NCBI GenBank assembly: GCA_964435625.1
Contig: CAYTAG010000001.1
Location: 7,637-71,636, forward strand
DNA from: PXRE01 sp964435625
Lineage (GTDB): Archaea > Halobacteriota > Halobacteria > Halobacteriales > PXRE01
Length of the DNA: 64,000 nt
Direction: 5' to 3'
The position numbers and the translations under genes are program-made. The notes under the pieces are model-generated. The model saw only the letters and a program-made list of their open reading frames with translations, was not told where the DNA came from and did no database searches. Of the stretch, positions 8,822 to 17,242 are shown piece after piece. Each line of letters starts with the position of its first letter. Within the stretch, counting starts at the first letter, position 1.

Positions 8822-9165
8822 CTGGTGAGCAACAGCCCGACGCCCGAGACGAAACGGCACACAGTCCCCTGAGCGACCTGAAAGAGATGATCCACGCCCT
8901 GCACGGCCACCGGGTCGCCCTCGTTCACAGCGACCTCCCGGACGACGTCCGGTCGGCCGTCGAGGCGAACGGGGAGCGACTGGCCCTCCTCAGGATTCTC
9001 CGGCTGATCGACCACTACGAGGACCACGGCGGGTTCCCCGACGCCTACGACGATGGCGTTGCGTCGTACCAGGACCTCTCGAAGGCGACGCTCGGCGTCA
9101 TCTCCGAGGCGCAGGCCGACGCCGACGACGCCACCGACCCGCGACCGGACACGACTTTCCACTGA
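8818..9165 (+). CDS. Hypothetical acidic helical protein
   Basis: This is a 115-aa soluble, acidic, mostly helical protein with no recognised motif. It follows the 30-aa frame with a 4-bp overlap and lies four bases before the arylsulfotransferase-like gene. Location suggests a regulatory or scaffold role in the cassette; this is inference only. Confidence 0.65.
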   Translation: MTGEQQPDARDETAHSPLSDLKEMIHALHGHRVALVHSDLPDDVRSAVEANGERLALLRILRLIDHYEDHGGFPDAYDDGVASYQDLSKATLGVISEAQADADDATDPRPDTTFH

Positions 9166-9169
9166 TCCA

Positions 9170-10558
9170 ATGACCGACAACACCCTCAGCATCCGAGCAC
9201 GCATCGCATTGGCACTCATCGTCGTCGCGTCGGCCTCCTGGCTGGTCGTCGCGAACCTGCCCGGCGCCCAGGCCGCCCCCCCGATCAACGACGCGCTCCA
9301 GGACGGCGACCTAGAGGACCGCGTGGGCGAGCAGGTGGCGGCGCCGCCGCCGACCGATGACCCGGTTGTGATCAGCAGCCAGGGCCACGCCGCGAAGCAC
9401 TACGACGCGACGGTCGTCGCGATCAACCAACAGGGAACGCTGATGTACGCCGATACCCGCCACGACGTCTACTTCGACGTCGACCCCATCGCCACCGGCA
9501 AGTACGACGTCCAGTACATCGGCGTGACGGACCACCGGGACGAGGACTGCCCGACCGGCGAGAAGTGTACGAACAACCACATCATCCGCGCGAATCTCTC
9601 GACCGGCGAGCGAGAGACGCTGTACTCGGAGATTACGCCGAACCACTACGAGAGTCGGTGGCACGACGCCCAGCGCGTCGACGAGCGCCACTACCTCGTG
9701 GCGGGCCTCGAACACGACCGCCTCCTGCTGGTCGACGTGCAGGCGGACGAGACGGTCTGGGAGTGGCACTTCAACGAGAGCGCCCACTTCGAGTCGCCGG
9801 CCGAGAGCGGCGGCGGGCCCGACGACTGGACCCACGTCAACGACGTCGAGTTGCTGGAGGACGGCCGGATCATGGTGTCGCCCCGGAACCACGACCAGGT
9901 CACGTTCCTCGAGGTCGCGAGCGCCGGCAACCTCACCAGTCCGAACGCGACGCTCCGCGTCGACGAGGAGTGGACGCTGGGCGCCGACGGCCGCCACAGC
10001 GTCCTCTTCGAGCAGCACAACCCCGACTACATCCCGCCCGAGCAGGGCGGGCCCGCCGTGATCGTCGCGGACTCCGAGAATGACCGCCTGATGGAGTACC
10101 AGCGCCACCCGAACGGCTCCTGGACGTCGACGTGGATGTGGCGGGACGACCAGACCAACTGGCCGCGAGACGCCGACCGCCTCCCGGATGGCGACACGCT
10201 CATCACCGACTCCCGGGGCGACCGCGTCCTCCTGGTCGACCCCGACGGCGAGGTCGAGTGGAACGTCTCCATCGGCATCCCCTACGAGGCCGAGGTCATC
10301 GGGGCCGGCCCCGAGAGCACGGGCGGGCCCGCGGCGAGTTCCGACGCCTTCACGTCCCGGGCAGATAGCAAGGGCTTCTTCCAGCGACTCCTGCCCGCGA
10401 AGCTCTATCACGGCGCCTCCGCTGTCCTACCCCGGGGCGTCGGCGTCGCGGACGTCCTCGCCACGCTCGTCCTCTGGACCGCTGGCGGCGTCCTCGTCCA
10501 GGACGTCGTTCGGCGCCGGCGCAACACGCCGGACGAGACGGCCGGAAAAGCAGGATAG
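9170..10558 (+). CDS. Arylsulfotransferase (ASST)-like secreted beta-propeller
   Basis: This 462-aa protein has an N-terminal signal or anchor (about residues 12-36), a large exported domain and a C-terminal membrane span (about 420-442). Repeats such as HSVLFEQHNPDYI, VIVADSENDRLMEYQR and RLPDGDTLITDSRGDRVLLV fit the six-bladed propeller of the ASST family, which transfers sulfate between phenolic donors and acceptors outside the membrane. Catalytic histidines cannot be assigned by eye, so it could also be a non-enzymatic propeller. It closes the glycan cassette and faces the convergent integrase gene 10 bases away. Confidence 0.82.
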   Translation: MTDNTLSIRARIALALIVVASASWLVVANLPGAQAAPPINDALQDGDLEDRVGEQVAAPPPTDDPVVISSQGHAAKHYDATVVAINQQGTLMYADTRHDVYFDVDPIATGKYDVQYIGVTDHRDEDCPTGEKCTNNHIIRANLSTGERETLYSEITPNHYESRWHDAQRVDERHYLVAGLEHDRLLLVDVQADETVWEWHFNESAHFESPAESGGGPDDWTHVNDVELLEDGRIMVSPRNHDQVTFLEVASAGNLTSPNATLRVDEEWTLGADGRHSVLFEQHNPDYIPPEQGGPAVIVADSENDRLMEYQRHPNGSWTSTWMWRDDQTNWPRDADRLPDGDTLITDSRGDRVLLVDPDGEVEWNVSIGIPYEAEVIGAGPESTGGPAASSDAFTSRADSKGFFQRLLPAKLYHGASAVLPRGVGVADVLATLVLWTAGGVLVQDVVRRRRNTPDETAGKAG

Positions 10559-10567
10559 GCCCGCCGC

Positions 10568-11197
10568 CTACCGTAGCGAGAGGTGCTCGACGGCCCGGTC
10601 GGAGATGTGGTCGGGGACCGGGCCCAGGTAGTTTTCTCGGAACGTCGTTCGGCCGGACTCGGTCTGGCGCCACCCGCCCCAGGACATGGTAAGTTGCTCA
10701 GCGATTGGGACGCCCTCGAACGCCAGCGAGTAGTAGCTGTCCGTCGCCCAGGTCCGCCGGAGGTCGTGCATCCCGAGGTCGTCCCAGGGCTGGTCGCCGT
10801 CGACGCGGTCGTCCTCGACGATCTCCTCGCGGGCGGCACTGATCCAGTTGCGGACCTGGCGCTTGCCGACGTCGATCAGCGGTTCGTCCTGGCGGAGTCT
10901 CGCCGCGCTCTTCAAGAGCCGAATCCGCTGCACGAGGTCCTCGGAGATCGGGACCTCGCGCTTGCCGGTCTTGCCGTCGGGAATAATCAGTACGTGGCCG
11001 TCGCCCCCGTTCGCGAGGGTACGGACGTGCTGGGGTTCAACCTGGACGACCTCGTCGGCCCGGAGACCGTGCAGGCCCAGCTGCATTGCGAGGCGTCGGC
11101 GCGGCTCTTCCTCAAGGACATCCAGGAGGACTTTCTGCTCGCTACGGGCCAGCCAGATCCGCAGGCCGTCTTCCTCAGGGTAGGGTCGCGTCTGCAT
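10568..11197 (-). CDS. Tyrosine recombinase (XerC/D-type), catalytic domain only
   Basis: This 209-aa integrase-family protein keeps the catalytic set: Arg in LHGLRADEV, Lys in GKTGKREV, HDLRR box, Trp in GGW at the second histidine position, and the Tyr nucleophile in ENYLG. The usual N-terminal core-binding domain is missing; family members are normally 300-400 aa. It is the last gene of a run of tiny proteins, so it is probably expressed with them. It may work as a plasmid resolvase or need a partner for DNA binding. No duplicated attachment site is visible nearby. Confidence 0.85.
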   Translation of the reverse strand: MQTRPYPEEDGLRIWLARSEQKVLLDVLEEEPRRRLAMQLGLHGLRADEVVQVEPQHVRTLANGGDGHVLIIPDGKTGKREVPISEDLVQRIRLLKSAARLRQDEPLIDVGKRQVRNWISAAREEIVEDDRVDGDQPWDDLGMHDLRRTWATDSYYSLAFEGVPIAEQLTMSWGGWRQTESGRTTFRENYLGPVPDHISDRAVEHLSLR

Positions 11198-11199
11198 GG

Positions 11200-11322
11200 C
11201 TACCCGTCGAGTCCCTCCAGGTCGACGTCGAAGTCCCCGACGACGTGGACGATCGTCGGTCGGTCAGCGTCACGCTCCCTCGCTGCGAGGTCCTCCAGTG
11301 AGGTGGGTTGGTGCTTGTTCAT
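11200..11322 (-). CDS. 40-aa acidic small protein
   Basis: A short frame (MNKHQPTSLEDL...) lies between the membrane protein and the integrase. Its ATG overlaps the upstream stop by 4 bp and its stop is two bases before the integrase ATG. The tight fit is the only evidence of translation. Function unknown. Confidence 0.5.
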   Translation of the reverse strand: MNKHQPTSLEDLAARERDADRPTIVHVVGDFDVDLEGLDG

Positions 11323-11510
11323 GCGTAATCCATCCCCACGAGAGCCGCCAGTATCCCCGCTGTCGCCGCCATGTACGCCAGGGTTAGACGGCCGGTGAGA
11401 AGCGCCAGGATTGCCGCCAGCCCAGAGACGGCGACGGCAACCTTCGACAGCAGGATCATGCCGCTTCCGCGCCGGCTGCGCTTCCCCGATCCATCGATGT
11501 CCCGGCTCAT
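11319..11510 (-). CDS. Small two-span membrane protein
   Basis: This is a 63-aa protein with a basic N-terminus (RDIDGSGKRSRRG) and a hydrophobic remainder able to form two spans. It is coupled by ATGA overlaps to both neighbours. It is one of several tiny membrane proteins in this operon; function unknown. Confidence 0.65.
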   Translation of the reverse strand: MSRDIDGSGKRSRRGSGMILLSKVAVAVSGLAAILALLTGRLTLAYMAATAGILAALVGMDYA

Positions 11511-11770
11511 GTTTTTCGGCGCTCCACGATGCTGGCTAAGAACGCGATCATCGCGAAGACCAGGAGGGTCAGCCCCGTCGCCATCAGGCCGGTGCCCAGG
11601 AAGGACAGCGGCCCGCCGTACAGATGGACCGCCCAGGCGACGCCGGCGAACAGCAGGCTCAGCACGACGGCTGTGCCGGCGCCGGCCAACGAGATGGCGT
11701 GGTCCTCCTCCGGCTCATCGCCTTCCACAGGAGGCGTGCTCGCCCGCTCTGCAGTGGATGCGTCGTCCAT
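11507..11770 (-). CDS. Small two-span membrane protein
   Basis: This is an 87-aa protein with an acidic N-terminal tail of about 25 residues, then two hydrophobic segments (AGTAVVLSLLFAGVAWAV and TGLMATGLTLLVFAMIAFLA) and a basic end. It is coupled on both sides by overlaps of 1-4 bp. Unknown function. Confidence 0.68.
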   Translation of the reverse strand: MDDASTAERASTPPVEGDEPEEDHAISLAGAGTAVVLSLLFAGVAWAVHLYGGPLSFLGTGLMATGLTLLVFAMIAFLASIVERRKT

Positions 11771-12192
11771 CAGCCGATCACTCCGTGCTCCCGGGCGACC
11801 TCGGGGTCGGTCGTCTCCTCGACACGGGACTCGTCGTACCAGTTCCGTTGCTCCTTCAAATACCAGGTGGTCGCGCTTACGGCGAGGTAGACGACGGCAT
11901 TCGCTCCGGTCAGTCGAACGGCCTCCGCCCAGGTTCCCGTCGGGCCCAGCAGTTTCAGAAGGATCGGGACGACAGCGCCCAGCAGGGCGCCTAACTGGAA
12001 CACTCCGAGGAGTAGCAGAATAACGTGGTGCACCCTCGATTTGTACGGACTCCCGATCTCGACCGGCTCCGGCAACTCGCTGGGCTGTTCAGCCCCACAG
12101 TGTCGACAGTAGTTCGCGCGGTCTGGCCCCGGGACCGGGTTCCCGCAGTCGATACACTCGGCGCCGTCGGTGATTAGAGCTTCCTTTGTCAT
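11770..12192 (-). CDS. Zinc-ribbon membrane protein
   Basis: This 140-aa protein has an N-terminal zinc ribbon (CIDCGN then CRHCGAE) followed by two hydrophobic segments (about residues 58-85 and 95-112). Zinc-ribbon-plus-membrane designs recur in this window. Partners and role are unknown. Confidence 0.72.
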   Translation of the reverse strand: MTKEALITDGAECIDCGNPVPGPDRANYCRHCGAEQPSELPEPVEIGSPYKSRVHHVILLLLGVFQLGALLGAVVPILLKLLGPTGTWAEAVRLTGANAVVYLAVSATTWYLKEQRNWYDESRVEETTDPEVAREHGVIG

Positions 12193-12198
12193 TGTTGG

Positions 12199-12357
12199 TT
12201 ACTTTGGCGCCAGCCCGGTGATGGCGTCTACGATCACTGCGACGATTAGAAACGTCGCCACTAGCATCAGCACCGGAACCGCTTCGATTGGGATCAGGGT
12301 GGCGACCACCGCCAACACAATCACAATTCCTCCGACGCATATCCACGTCAGTATCAT
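12199..12357 (-). CDS. 52-aa hydrophobic membrane protein
   Basis: The frame starts MILTWICVGGIVIV and is hydrophobic over nearly its whole length, enough for two short spans. It ends 6 bases before the next gene start and begins 24 bases after the previous stop. Because it is short and isolated by small gaps, the call is moderate. Confidence 0.5.
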   Translation of the reverse strand: MILTWICVGGIVIVLAVVATLIPIEAVPVLMLVATFLIVAVIVDAITGLAPK

Positions 12358-12381
12358 CGGTCCATCGCCTCGCGCGGGCCC

Positions 12382-12600
12382 TCACCTATGGTCAAAGCTT
12401 CCGTCATCGTCAATGAACTCTTCCCAGGTGTCCTGGATGCGTTCTGGTTGATCTCCGATGCGCAGCGGGTAGCCGACCGCCTCGACGAAGGCGTCGTACG
12501 CCTCGGCCGGGTCAGCCTCCTGGAGGCCGCGCAGGAGTAGCTCGTGGCGGCCGTCTCTCTCCCGTTGCTCCTCGTTGTCGTAATGGAACTGGTCGGTCAT
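12382..12600 (-). CDS. Acidic hypothetical protein
   Basis: This is a 72-aa soluble acidic protein beginning MTDQFHYDNEEQ. I use the start at 12600, which overlaps the upstream stop by 4 bp. No motif was recognised. Confidence 0.62.
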   Translation of the reverse strand: MTDQFHYDNEEQRERDGRHELLLRGLQEADPAEAYDAFVEAVGYPLRIGDQPERIQDTWEEFIDDDGSFDHR

Positions 12601-12983
12601 GCTGTTGCTTCCTGAGGATCTGATCCATCTACCTCTCGGGAAACCGTGATCCCACACCTGCCGCACTGGCCGTGGATCTTATCTTCGAAGTCGCCGCAGT
12701 CCTGAACCTCCGCATACGGATCGCGGAACTCCACTTCGCAGTTCTGGCAGAAGAACCAGCGACTGACTTCCCGCTGGGTGTCGCCGTCGATCTCCGCGGA
12801 ACCGCCGTCAGTGAGCGGTTCTCCAGCGGGAACCTCGTCCTCCCTGGCGTCGGGTTCACAGCCTCCGCATACCCACTCTTTCTGCACGGCTCCGTTGACC
12901 CGCGTGTTGATCGGCGTCAGCTTGTCGTGGTTGACGAGACATCGGCTACATGACCCCCCTCGTTCAACTTGATCATTAGCCAT
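12597..12983 (-). CDS. Double zinc-ribbon protein
   Basis: This is a 128-aa protein with two CxxC pairs making two zinc ribbons: CSRC/CGGC at residues about 12-42 and CQNC/CGRC at about 79-109. They are separated by a linker containing LTDGG, an interdomain linker found in many proteins of this window. It is probably nucleic-acid or protein binding. It is coupled to both neighbours. Confidence 0.72.
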   Translation of the reverse strand: MANDQVERGGSCSRCLVNHDKLTPINTRVNGAVQKEWVCGGCEPDAREDEVPAGEPLTDGGSAEIDGDTQREVSRWFFCQNCEVEFRDPYAEVQDCGDFEDKIHGQCGRCGITVSREVDGSDPQEATA

Positions 12984-13278
12984 TGTTCACCTCAAGGTGT
13001 GTCTCAACCCATTCATTATTCAGCTCAATATGTTTTGTTTTGTGGTAGATTAGAAGACCTAAAAGAGACATGACCAACAGGCCACCATAGATCGCTATAA
13101 ATTTTGGTTCGATCACCGCAGAAAACCCCTCGTCGACCCATCTTTGCACGACAGCAATCGGTGTTAAAATAATGCTTAGGTAAGCCCCAATAACGCTGAT
13201 TTTCCCGCGTGGTGTGCGGAAAAATGCCGCAGTCGCGTACATCGCCTGTTCTCTCTTTGAGGGCGTTTCTTGTGTCAT
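12976..13278 (-). CDS. Small two-span membrane protein, lower GC
   Basis: This is a 100-aa protein with hydrophobic segments around residues 28-46 and 62-80 and charged ends. Its base composition is clearly more AT-rich than its neighbours, suggesting a separate origin. It overlaps both adjacent genes. Unknown function. Confidence 0.68.
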   Translation of the reverse strand: MTQETPSKREQAMYATAAFFRTPRGKISVIGAYLSIILTPIAVVQRWVDEGFSAVIEPKFIAIYGGLLVMSLLGLLIYHKTKHIELNNEWVETHLEVNNG

Positions 13279-13634
13279 TGTTTACCAGTTGCTCCATGCC
13301 CGGGCGCGGATTCTACATCGTATCCCGCTTCCTGAAGGGCAGCGGTCAGTTCCGATTCGTCGTTCCCGCGTTCCCTCCACTCTTCCGAGAGATTCCACGC
13401 GCGGTCGATCACGGGCGATAAATGCAACCCGCCCTCGTCCGCATCTCGAATCCGGCCGACAGCGGCCACGTACTCGGAGAGAAGTTCTTCGTCGTCGAGG
13501 TGCTCGTACGGACGATCTCCGTTGGCGCGGTTCTCGTCGAGCGCTCGGCGCCGGTAGTAGCCCCGAGACGCGCCCGATGACGATCCCCGAATCGTGTTGA
13601 GTATGGTTTTGAGTTGACGAATCATGCCATTCAC
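13275..13634 (-). CDS. Hypothetical charged helical protein
   Basis: This 119-aa basic-then-acidic protein has no recognised motif. The GTG at 13634 gives a GTGA overlap with the previous gene; the ATG at 13625 is an alternative that would remove three residues. Confidence 0.65.
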   Translation of the reverse strand: MNGMIRQLKTILNTIRGSSSGASRGYYRRRALDENRANGDRPYEHLDDEELLSEYVAAVGRIRDADEGGLHLSPVIDRAWNLSEEWRERGNDESELTAALQEAGYDVESAPGHGATGKQ

Positions 13635-13822
13635 TCTTCAGAACTGAGGGCATCCTCAACGGCGTCCTCCAGGCCGGCTTCGACGAGGTCCATGCGGATC
13701 TCGCTGATCCGCTCGCGAATGTCCTCGATCTCCATCTCCGCTTCGTTGGCGAGTTCGTCTTCCAGTTCTTCGAGCCGTCCGGCGATTTCCGCCACTTCAT
13801 CCCCGAGTTCAGGTTCAGCCAT
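13631..13822 (-). CDS. 63-aa coiled-coil protein, first gene of the operon
   Basis: The entire protein is a predicted acidic coiled coil with heptad-like Leu/Ile spacing (EIAGRLEELEDELANEAEMEIEDI is the core, shown in part). It heads the 13.8-to-10.6 kb run. The preceding bases are the least GC-rich nearby and probably contain the promoter. It may be an oligomerising regulator or scaffold. Confidence 0.65.
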   Translation of the reverse strand: MAEPELGDEVAEIAGRLEELEDELANEAEMEIEDIRERISEIRMDLVEAGLEDAVEDALSSEE

Positions 13823-14150
13823 GTATTGACCACTTCCGGTTTACATTCCTTACCGGCTTATTCCGGAACCTTAGTTCTTTGGTTCGGGCTGATCGCGGCG
13901 GTCGAGGAGGGGGTTCGGGGGGTTCAGCCCGGGGTTCGACCCGAGCGATTGCCGACAATCGGCCATTCCCGGAAGTCCGTCGACGCCCAGCGCGCAGCGC
14001 TGGCGGCACTCGTCGAGCGCAGACCCATCCCGTCTGGAGACTGAAAGTTCGCCTGCGCCCTGCAGCGCCGGCGACGCTCCGCGGTTTCACTACGAGACTG
14101 GGAAAACCGCCAGCAGGCGCCAGGATGGCCAACGGATAAACCACATCTCG
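13823..14150. other. Intergenic region with GGGTTC repeats and one hairpin
   Basis: About 330 bases show no convincing gene. They contain several GGGTTC(G/A) copies between about 13907 and 13937 and a 7-bp inverted repeat CCAGCGC/GCGCTGG at 13987-14003. The left end must hold the promoter of the leftward operon. Confidence 0.5.
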
Positions 14151-14468
14151 CTATACGTTTTGCAGACCCTCTTCGTTCCGAAGGTGATAACCACACGCGC
14201 TACAGGTGACCGCGTGTTTCTGGTTATATTCTTCTCGGTCGCTACTGAGGCAAAGGGAGCAGTCGCGGTATCCGCAGGGGCGAGACTCCCAAGTACACTC
14301 GTGGACTACCCCACTCCTCCCGTGGTAATCGAGGATGTAGGCAAGTGGTTCAGTACAGTGTGGACAACTAATCCTCGTGTACAACCGTGTCTCTGCTCTC
14401 CTGATCTCTCCGCCCTCTATATCATAATCGTCGATCCGGTACCCACATGCCGGGCAGCTGTCGTCCAT
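14151..14468 (-). CDS. Multi-zinc-ribbon protein
   Basis: This 105-aa protein has CPACGY, CPHC, a CGYRDCSLC cluster and CSACGY, enough for two or three zinc ribbons across its length. It is probably a nucleic-acid-binding or adaptor protein. It is flanked by non-coding DNA on both sides and has lower GC than most of the window. Confidence 0.72.
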   Translation of the reverse strand: MDDSCPACGYRIDDYDIEGGEIRRAETRLYTRISCPHCTEPLAYILDYHGRSGVVHECTWESRPCGYRDCSLCLSSDREEYNQKHAVTCSACGYHLRNEEGLQNV

Positions 14469-14601
14469 TATGCTTTCCCTCTTCGGCGGACGGACTTTAA
14501 TTCCCAGCCCAACGGGGAAGCAGTACCAACTCCTACACTATTCCCTTCGAGTCTAACACAAGTCGCCGTGCAATTGGCGAAAACGGTTAGGCCATCGTTT
14601 C

Positions 14602-15033
14602 TCATGCCTCAATCTCCTCCCACTCCTCGGGGAGCGTGTCTTTGACAACCTCTCGAATGCCGTCGAACAACCCTTCGACCAGTTCCTCGGCAGTGTCGAA
14701 TCGGTCCTGGTCCTTGAATGCCTCAGCGACCTGCTCGTCGTCAGCGACCAGCGAGACGGTCATCGTCACGCCGTCGGTTGCGAAGGTCACTGACTCCTCT
14801 GCGTCGTGGCTTTCGGGGCGACGTCGGACGTTCGGGAGACCGTCTTGCATCGAACGAAGGTGGTTCTCAACCGCCCGATTGACGTTCACGTGGGGGACTT
14901 CCCCGCGCGCCTCGTTGCCTTCAGTCTTCACGATGGACTCGAAGCCGGCAGTCCAGAGGTTGCTCTCCGCGCTCCAGTCGTTGTTCAGTTCTTTCGGGTC
15001 TCGTCCCGATTCGTCGGCAGTTGATTCTGCCAT
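14602..15033 (-). CDS. Hypothetical acidic protein under divergent operator control
   Basis: This is a 143-aa soluble acidic protein without recognised motifs. I chose the ATG at 15033. The coding-like extension upstream would run through the phased repeats and the divergent promoter. The first repeat copy lies immediately before this start, so the wHTH protein at 15142 probably controls this gene (inference). Confidence 0.7.
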   Translation of the reverse strand: MAESTADESGRDPKELNNDWSAESNLWTAGFESIVKTEGNEARGEVPHVNVNRAVENHLRSMQDGLPNVRRRPESHDAEESVTFATDGVTMTVSLVADDEQVAEAFKDQDRFDTAEELVEGLFDGIREVVKDTLPEEWEEIEA

Positions 15034-15102
15034 GTTCTTGCGTACACACTCAATAACCATAGTTCTTGCGCACATACGCAAATACTATGGTTCCTGCGTG
15101 CA
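15034..15102. promoter_or_regulatory. Three 13-bp operator repeats at exactly 28-bp period
   Basis: Near-identical boxes GTTCTTGCGTACA (15034-15046), GTTCTTGCGCACA (15062-15074) and GTTCCTGCGTGCA (15090-15102) start 28 bp apart and are each preceded by a CYAT-like tetramer. The middle one contains the inverted repeat TTGCG/CGCAA (15066-15081). They fill the gap between two divergent genes. A TATA-like ATATAAGC follows near 15111. This looks like a cooperative operator array. Confidence 0.7.
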
Positions 15103-15141
15103 TGGTCAGATATAAGCGTGACAGAGCCGACCCGTCGAGGT

Positions 15142-15360
15142 GTGACCCGTCCGCGCGAACCGCCGTCCATCGAAGAGGTGTACGAGGCGATGGAGCCGAA
15201 CCGCTGTTACGTCGCTGCGGATCTCCGCGCGGAGTTCGAGGGCGAGTACGATCCCGCCCACAACACGATTCGGAACCGGCTGGCCGAGCTCGTCGACGAA
15301 GGGCGGGTCGACCGCGAGAAGCACGTCAACGGCGCCGTCACCTACCGCCGACGCGAGTAA
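15142..15360 (+). CDS. Small winged-helix DNA-binding protein
   Basis: This is a 72-aa protein whose body (SIEEVYEAMEPNRCYVAADL, then NTIRNRLAELVDEGRV) is a winged helix with a short recognition helix and a basic wing. The start is uncertain. GTG 15142 fits leaderless initiation about 28 bases after the ATATAAGC box near 15112; an in-frame GTG at 15118 would add eight residues. It is probably the regulator that binds the three adjacent repeats. Confidence 0.75.
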   Translation: MTRPREPPSIEEVYEAMEPNRCYVAADLRAEFEGEYDPAHNTIRNRLAELVDEGRVDREKHVNGAVTYRRRE

Positions 15361-15408
15361 ATGTTTTATCAGTCGGGGGTTAATCGAAGACGTATCAGGC
15401 CAGACTGA

Positions 15409-17073
15409 GTGGGGGACGATCCCGAGAACGAACCTGACGCCCCAAATTCCACAACCACTACTGTCGCTTCATCTTCGGCCCTCGATCCCGTCGAGTACGT
15501 CGTCTCGCAGTTCGAGCACGCCTTAGAACAGGGGCTGGACCACGAGGTCGCCATCGGCAACCTTGACCTGCCGACCGACCAGTTCGAGGACCAGTACCGC
15601 GACCGCGACGACGACCGCAAGTCGTTCGACGCGATGCTCCGCGCGTTTATCTACATGCGGGTGAAGGGGCTGTCGTACAGCGAGATGGAACGCCAGTTCG
15701 ACCGCTGGGGCGACCTCCCGCACCTCCTGCGGTTCGACGTCGACTACGTCTCCCGAGGGACGTTCAGCTACGCCAAACAGCACCGCTTCGACGAGGAGGC
15801 CTGGCAGTTCATCGTCGAGGCCAGCGACCGCATCCGTGAGGTCGCGGAAGAGCACGGCGTCCGCCCTGAGTACCTCGCTGATGGCGGGCGCGACACCCCC
15901 GGCGTCGACGACGGGGGGCTGAAGAAGGTGGCCGTCCGCCGGACGCGCGAGCTCGTCTTCGGCGCCTGGACCACCGACCGCGCGGACAACCGCTCGTATA
16001 GCGACGAGGACCACATCCGCCAGGCAGCGTACATGGCGATGGCCGACTCCGGGACGCCCGCCGGCAGTCGCCGGCACGAGGCCACCAACGCGGACGCGAT
16101 GGCCGGCAACACGCACCTGGACATCACGAAGCGGTACGACGTCGTGGACGTGGTGCGGTGCTTCCGGGAATCGGTCGGCGCCGTCTACGACGTCCTGAAG
16201 TTCCGCGAGCAGTTCGCCCAACCGGCGATCTGCGCCGTCGACATTACGCCGTATCCGTACTGGGGCGAGCCCGACGCGAACCCCATGATGGCCCGCATGA
16301 CCTCGGGGATGCGCCCCGAGAAGCAGTCGCCGTACGCCCTGAAGTTCGCCACGATCACCACGGCGGGCGACACCATCCCGACCATCCTCGGCATCGTCCC
16401 CGTTCAGGAGGAGTCGCCCTGGGGCGGGACGACGTACCCGACGGCGAAGCAGGTCGGCCAGCTGCTCGACCAGGCGACCGACTACGTGTCGGTAAGCCTG
16501 CTGCTGATGGACCGCGAGTACGACTCGCTGACGGTCGCGCGGGAAGTGACCGAGCGCGACGTGACCTTCCTGACGCCGTTGAGCAACCGTCGTGACCACC
16601 AGGACTACCACATCGAGTACATGCGCCGGCAGGAGATCCACGTCGACGTCGAACCCTGGTATCTGGACGTGCGCGATCCCGACGGCACCGTCGACCAGAC
16701 GCTGATGCTCCAGCATCTGTACGTCCCGTCGACGCAGGAAGGGACCCGAACCCAGGTCTTCCGGACGAACGACCCGTGGGTGGACGTCGACACAGCGGAG
16801 GGCTTCGCCACTCGCTACCGGACGCGCTGGGACGTCGAGAACCAGTTCAAGACCATCAAGAACGAGTTTCTGGCGCTGACCACCAGCCGGGTGTACGTCG
16901 TGCGGATGTTCTACTTCTATCTCGGGTGCGCGCTACAGAACGCCTGGCGGTTGGCCGACTTCTACTATCAGGACGCCCATCCCGACCTGGAGTACGACGG
17001 TGCGCCCGAGCTCACCGCCGGGGAGTTCGTCGATCTCGCTGCGAAGGAACTCGGTGGACTCCTCGATTTCTAA
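15409..17073 (+). CDS. DDE transposase (IS4-like fold)
   Basis: This 554-aa transposase has the first Asp in CAVDITPYPYWG (about residue 284), the second in LLLMDREYDS (about 366) and the Glu in RTRWDVENQFKTIKNEF (about 480), an IS4-like YREK-type signature. The N-terminal 200 residues are long for the family. It uses a GTG start. I could not find terminal inverted repeats or a target duplication, so it may be an immobile remnant, a domesticated copy or an element with degenerate ends. Confidence 0.85.
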   Translation: MGDDPENEPDAPNSTTTTVASSSALDPVEYVVSQFEHALEQGLDHEVAIGNLDLPTDQFEDQYRDRDDDRKSFDAMLRAFIYMRVKGLSYSEMERQFDRWGDLPHLLRFDVDYVSRGTFSYAKQHRFDEEAWQFIVEASDRIREVAEEHGVRPEYLADGGRDTPGVDDGGLKKVAVRRTRELVFGAWTTDRADNRSYSDEDHIRQAAYMAMADSGTPAGSRRHEATNADAMAGNTHLDITKRYDVVDVVRCFRESVGAVYDVLKFREQFAQPAICAVDITPYPYWGEPDANPMMARMTSGMRPEKQSPYALKFATITTAGDTIPTILGIVPVQEESPWGGTTYPTAKQVGQLLDQATDYVSVSLLLMDREYDSLTVAREVTERDVTFLTPLSNRRDHQDYHIEYMRRQEIHVDVEPWYLDVRDPDGTVDQTLMLQHLYVPSTQEGTRTQVFRTNDPWVDVDTAEGFATRYRTRWDVENQFKTIKNEFLALTTSRVYVVRMFYFYLGCALQNAWRLADFYYQDAHPDLEYDGAPELTAGEFVDLAAKELGGLLDF

Positions 17074-17242
17074 CCGCCTGCTGATACTACTTGGTAAGTG
17101 AGTGGTCGGTATCCGGATTCTGAAAGGTTGCGCGAAAGACGTGTGTTAAACCATATACGACCCGTTTGACAGAGTATTAAATCGTGAACTACTGACTGTT
17201 CCGAAAGATTACCGGGAGACTGTGACTGCTGGTCATCGCTGG

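Noticed and set aside
13920..13945. tRNA T-arm-like GGTTCGACCC
   Set aside because: The flanking bases do not pair into a T-stem and no acceptor or anticodon arm is present.
15361..17240. Terminal inverted repeats of an insertion sequence
   Set aside because: No matching ends or target duplication could be found around the transposase by eye.
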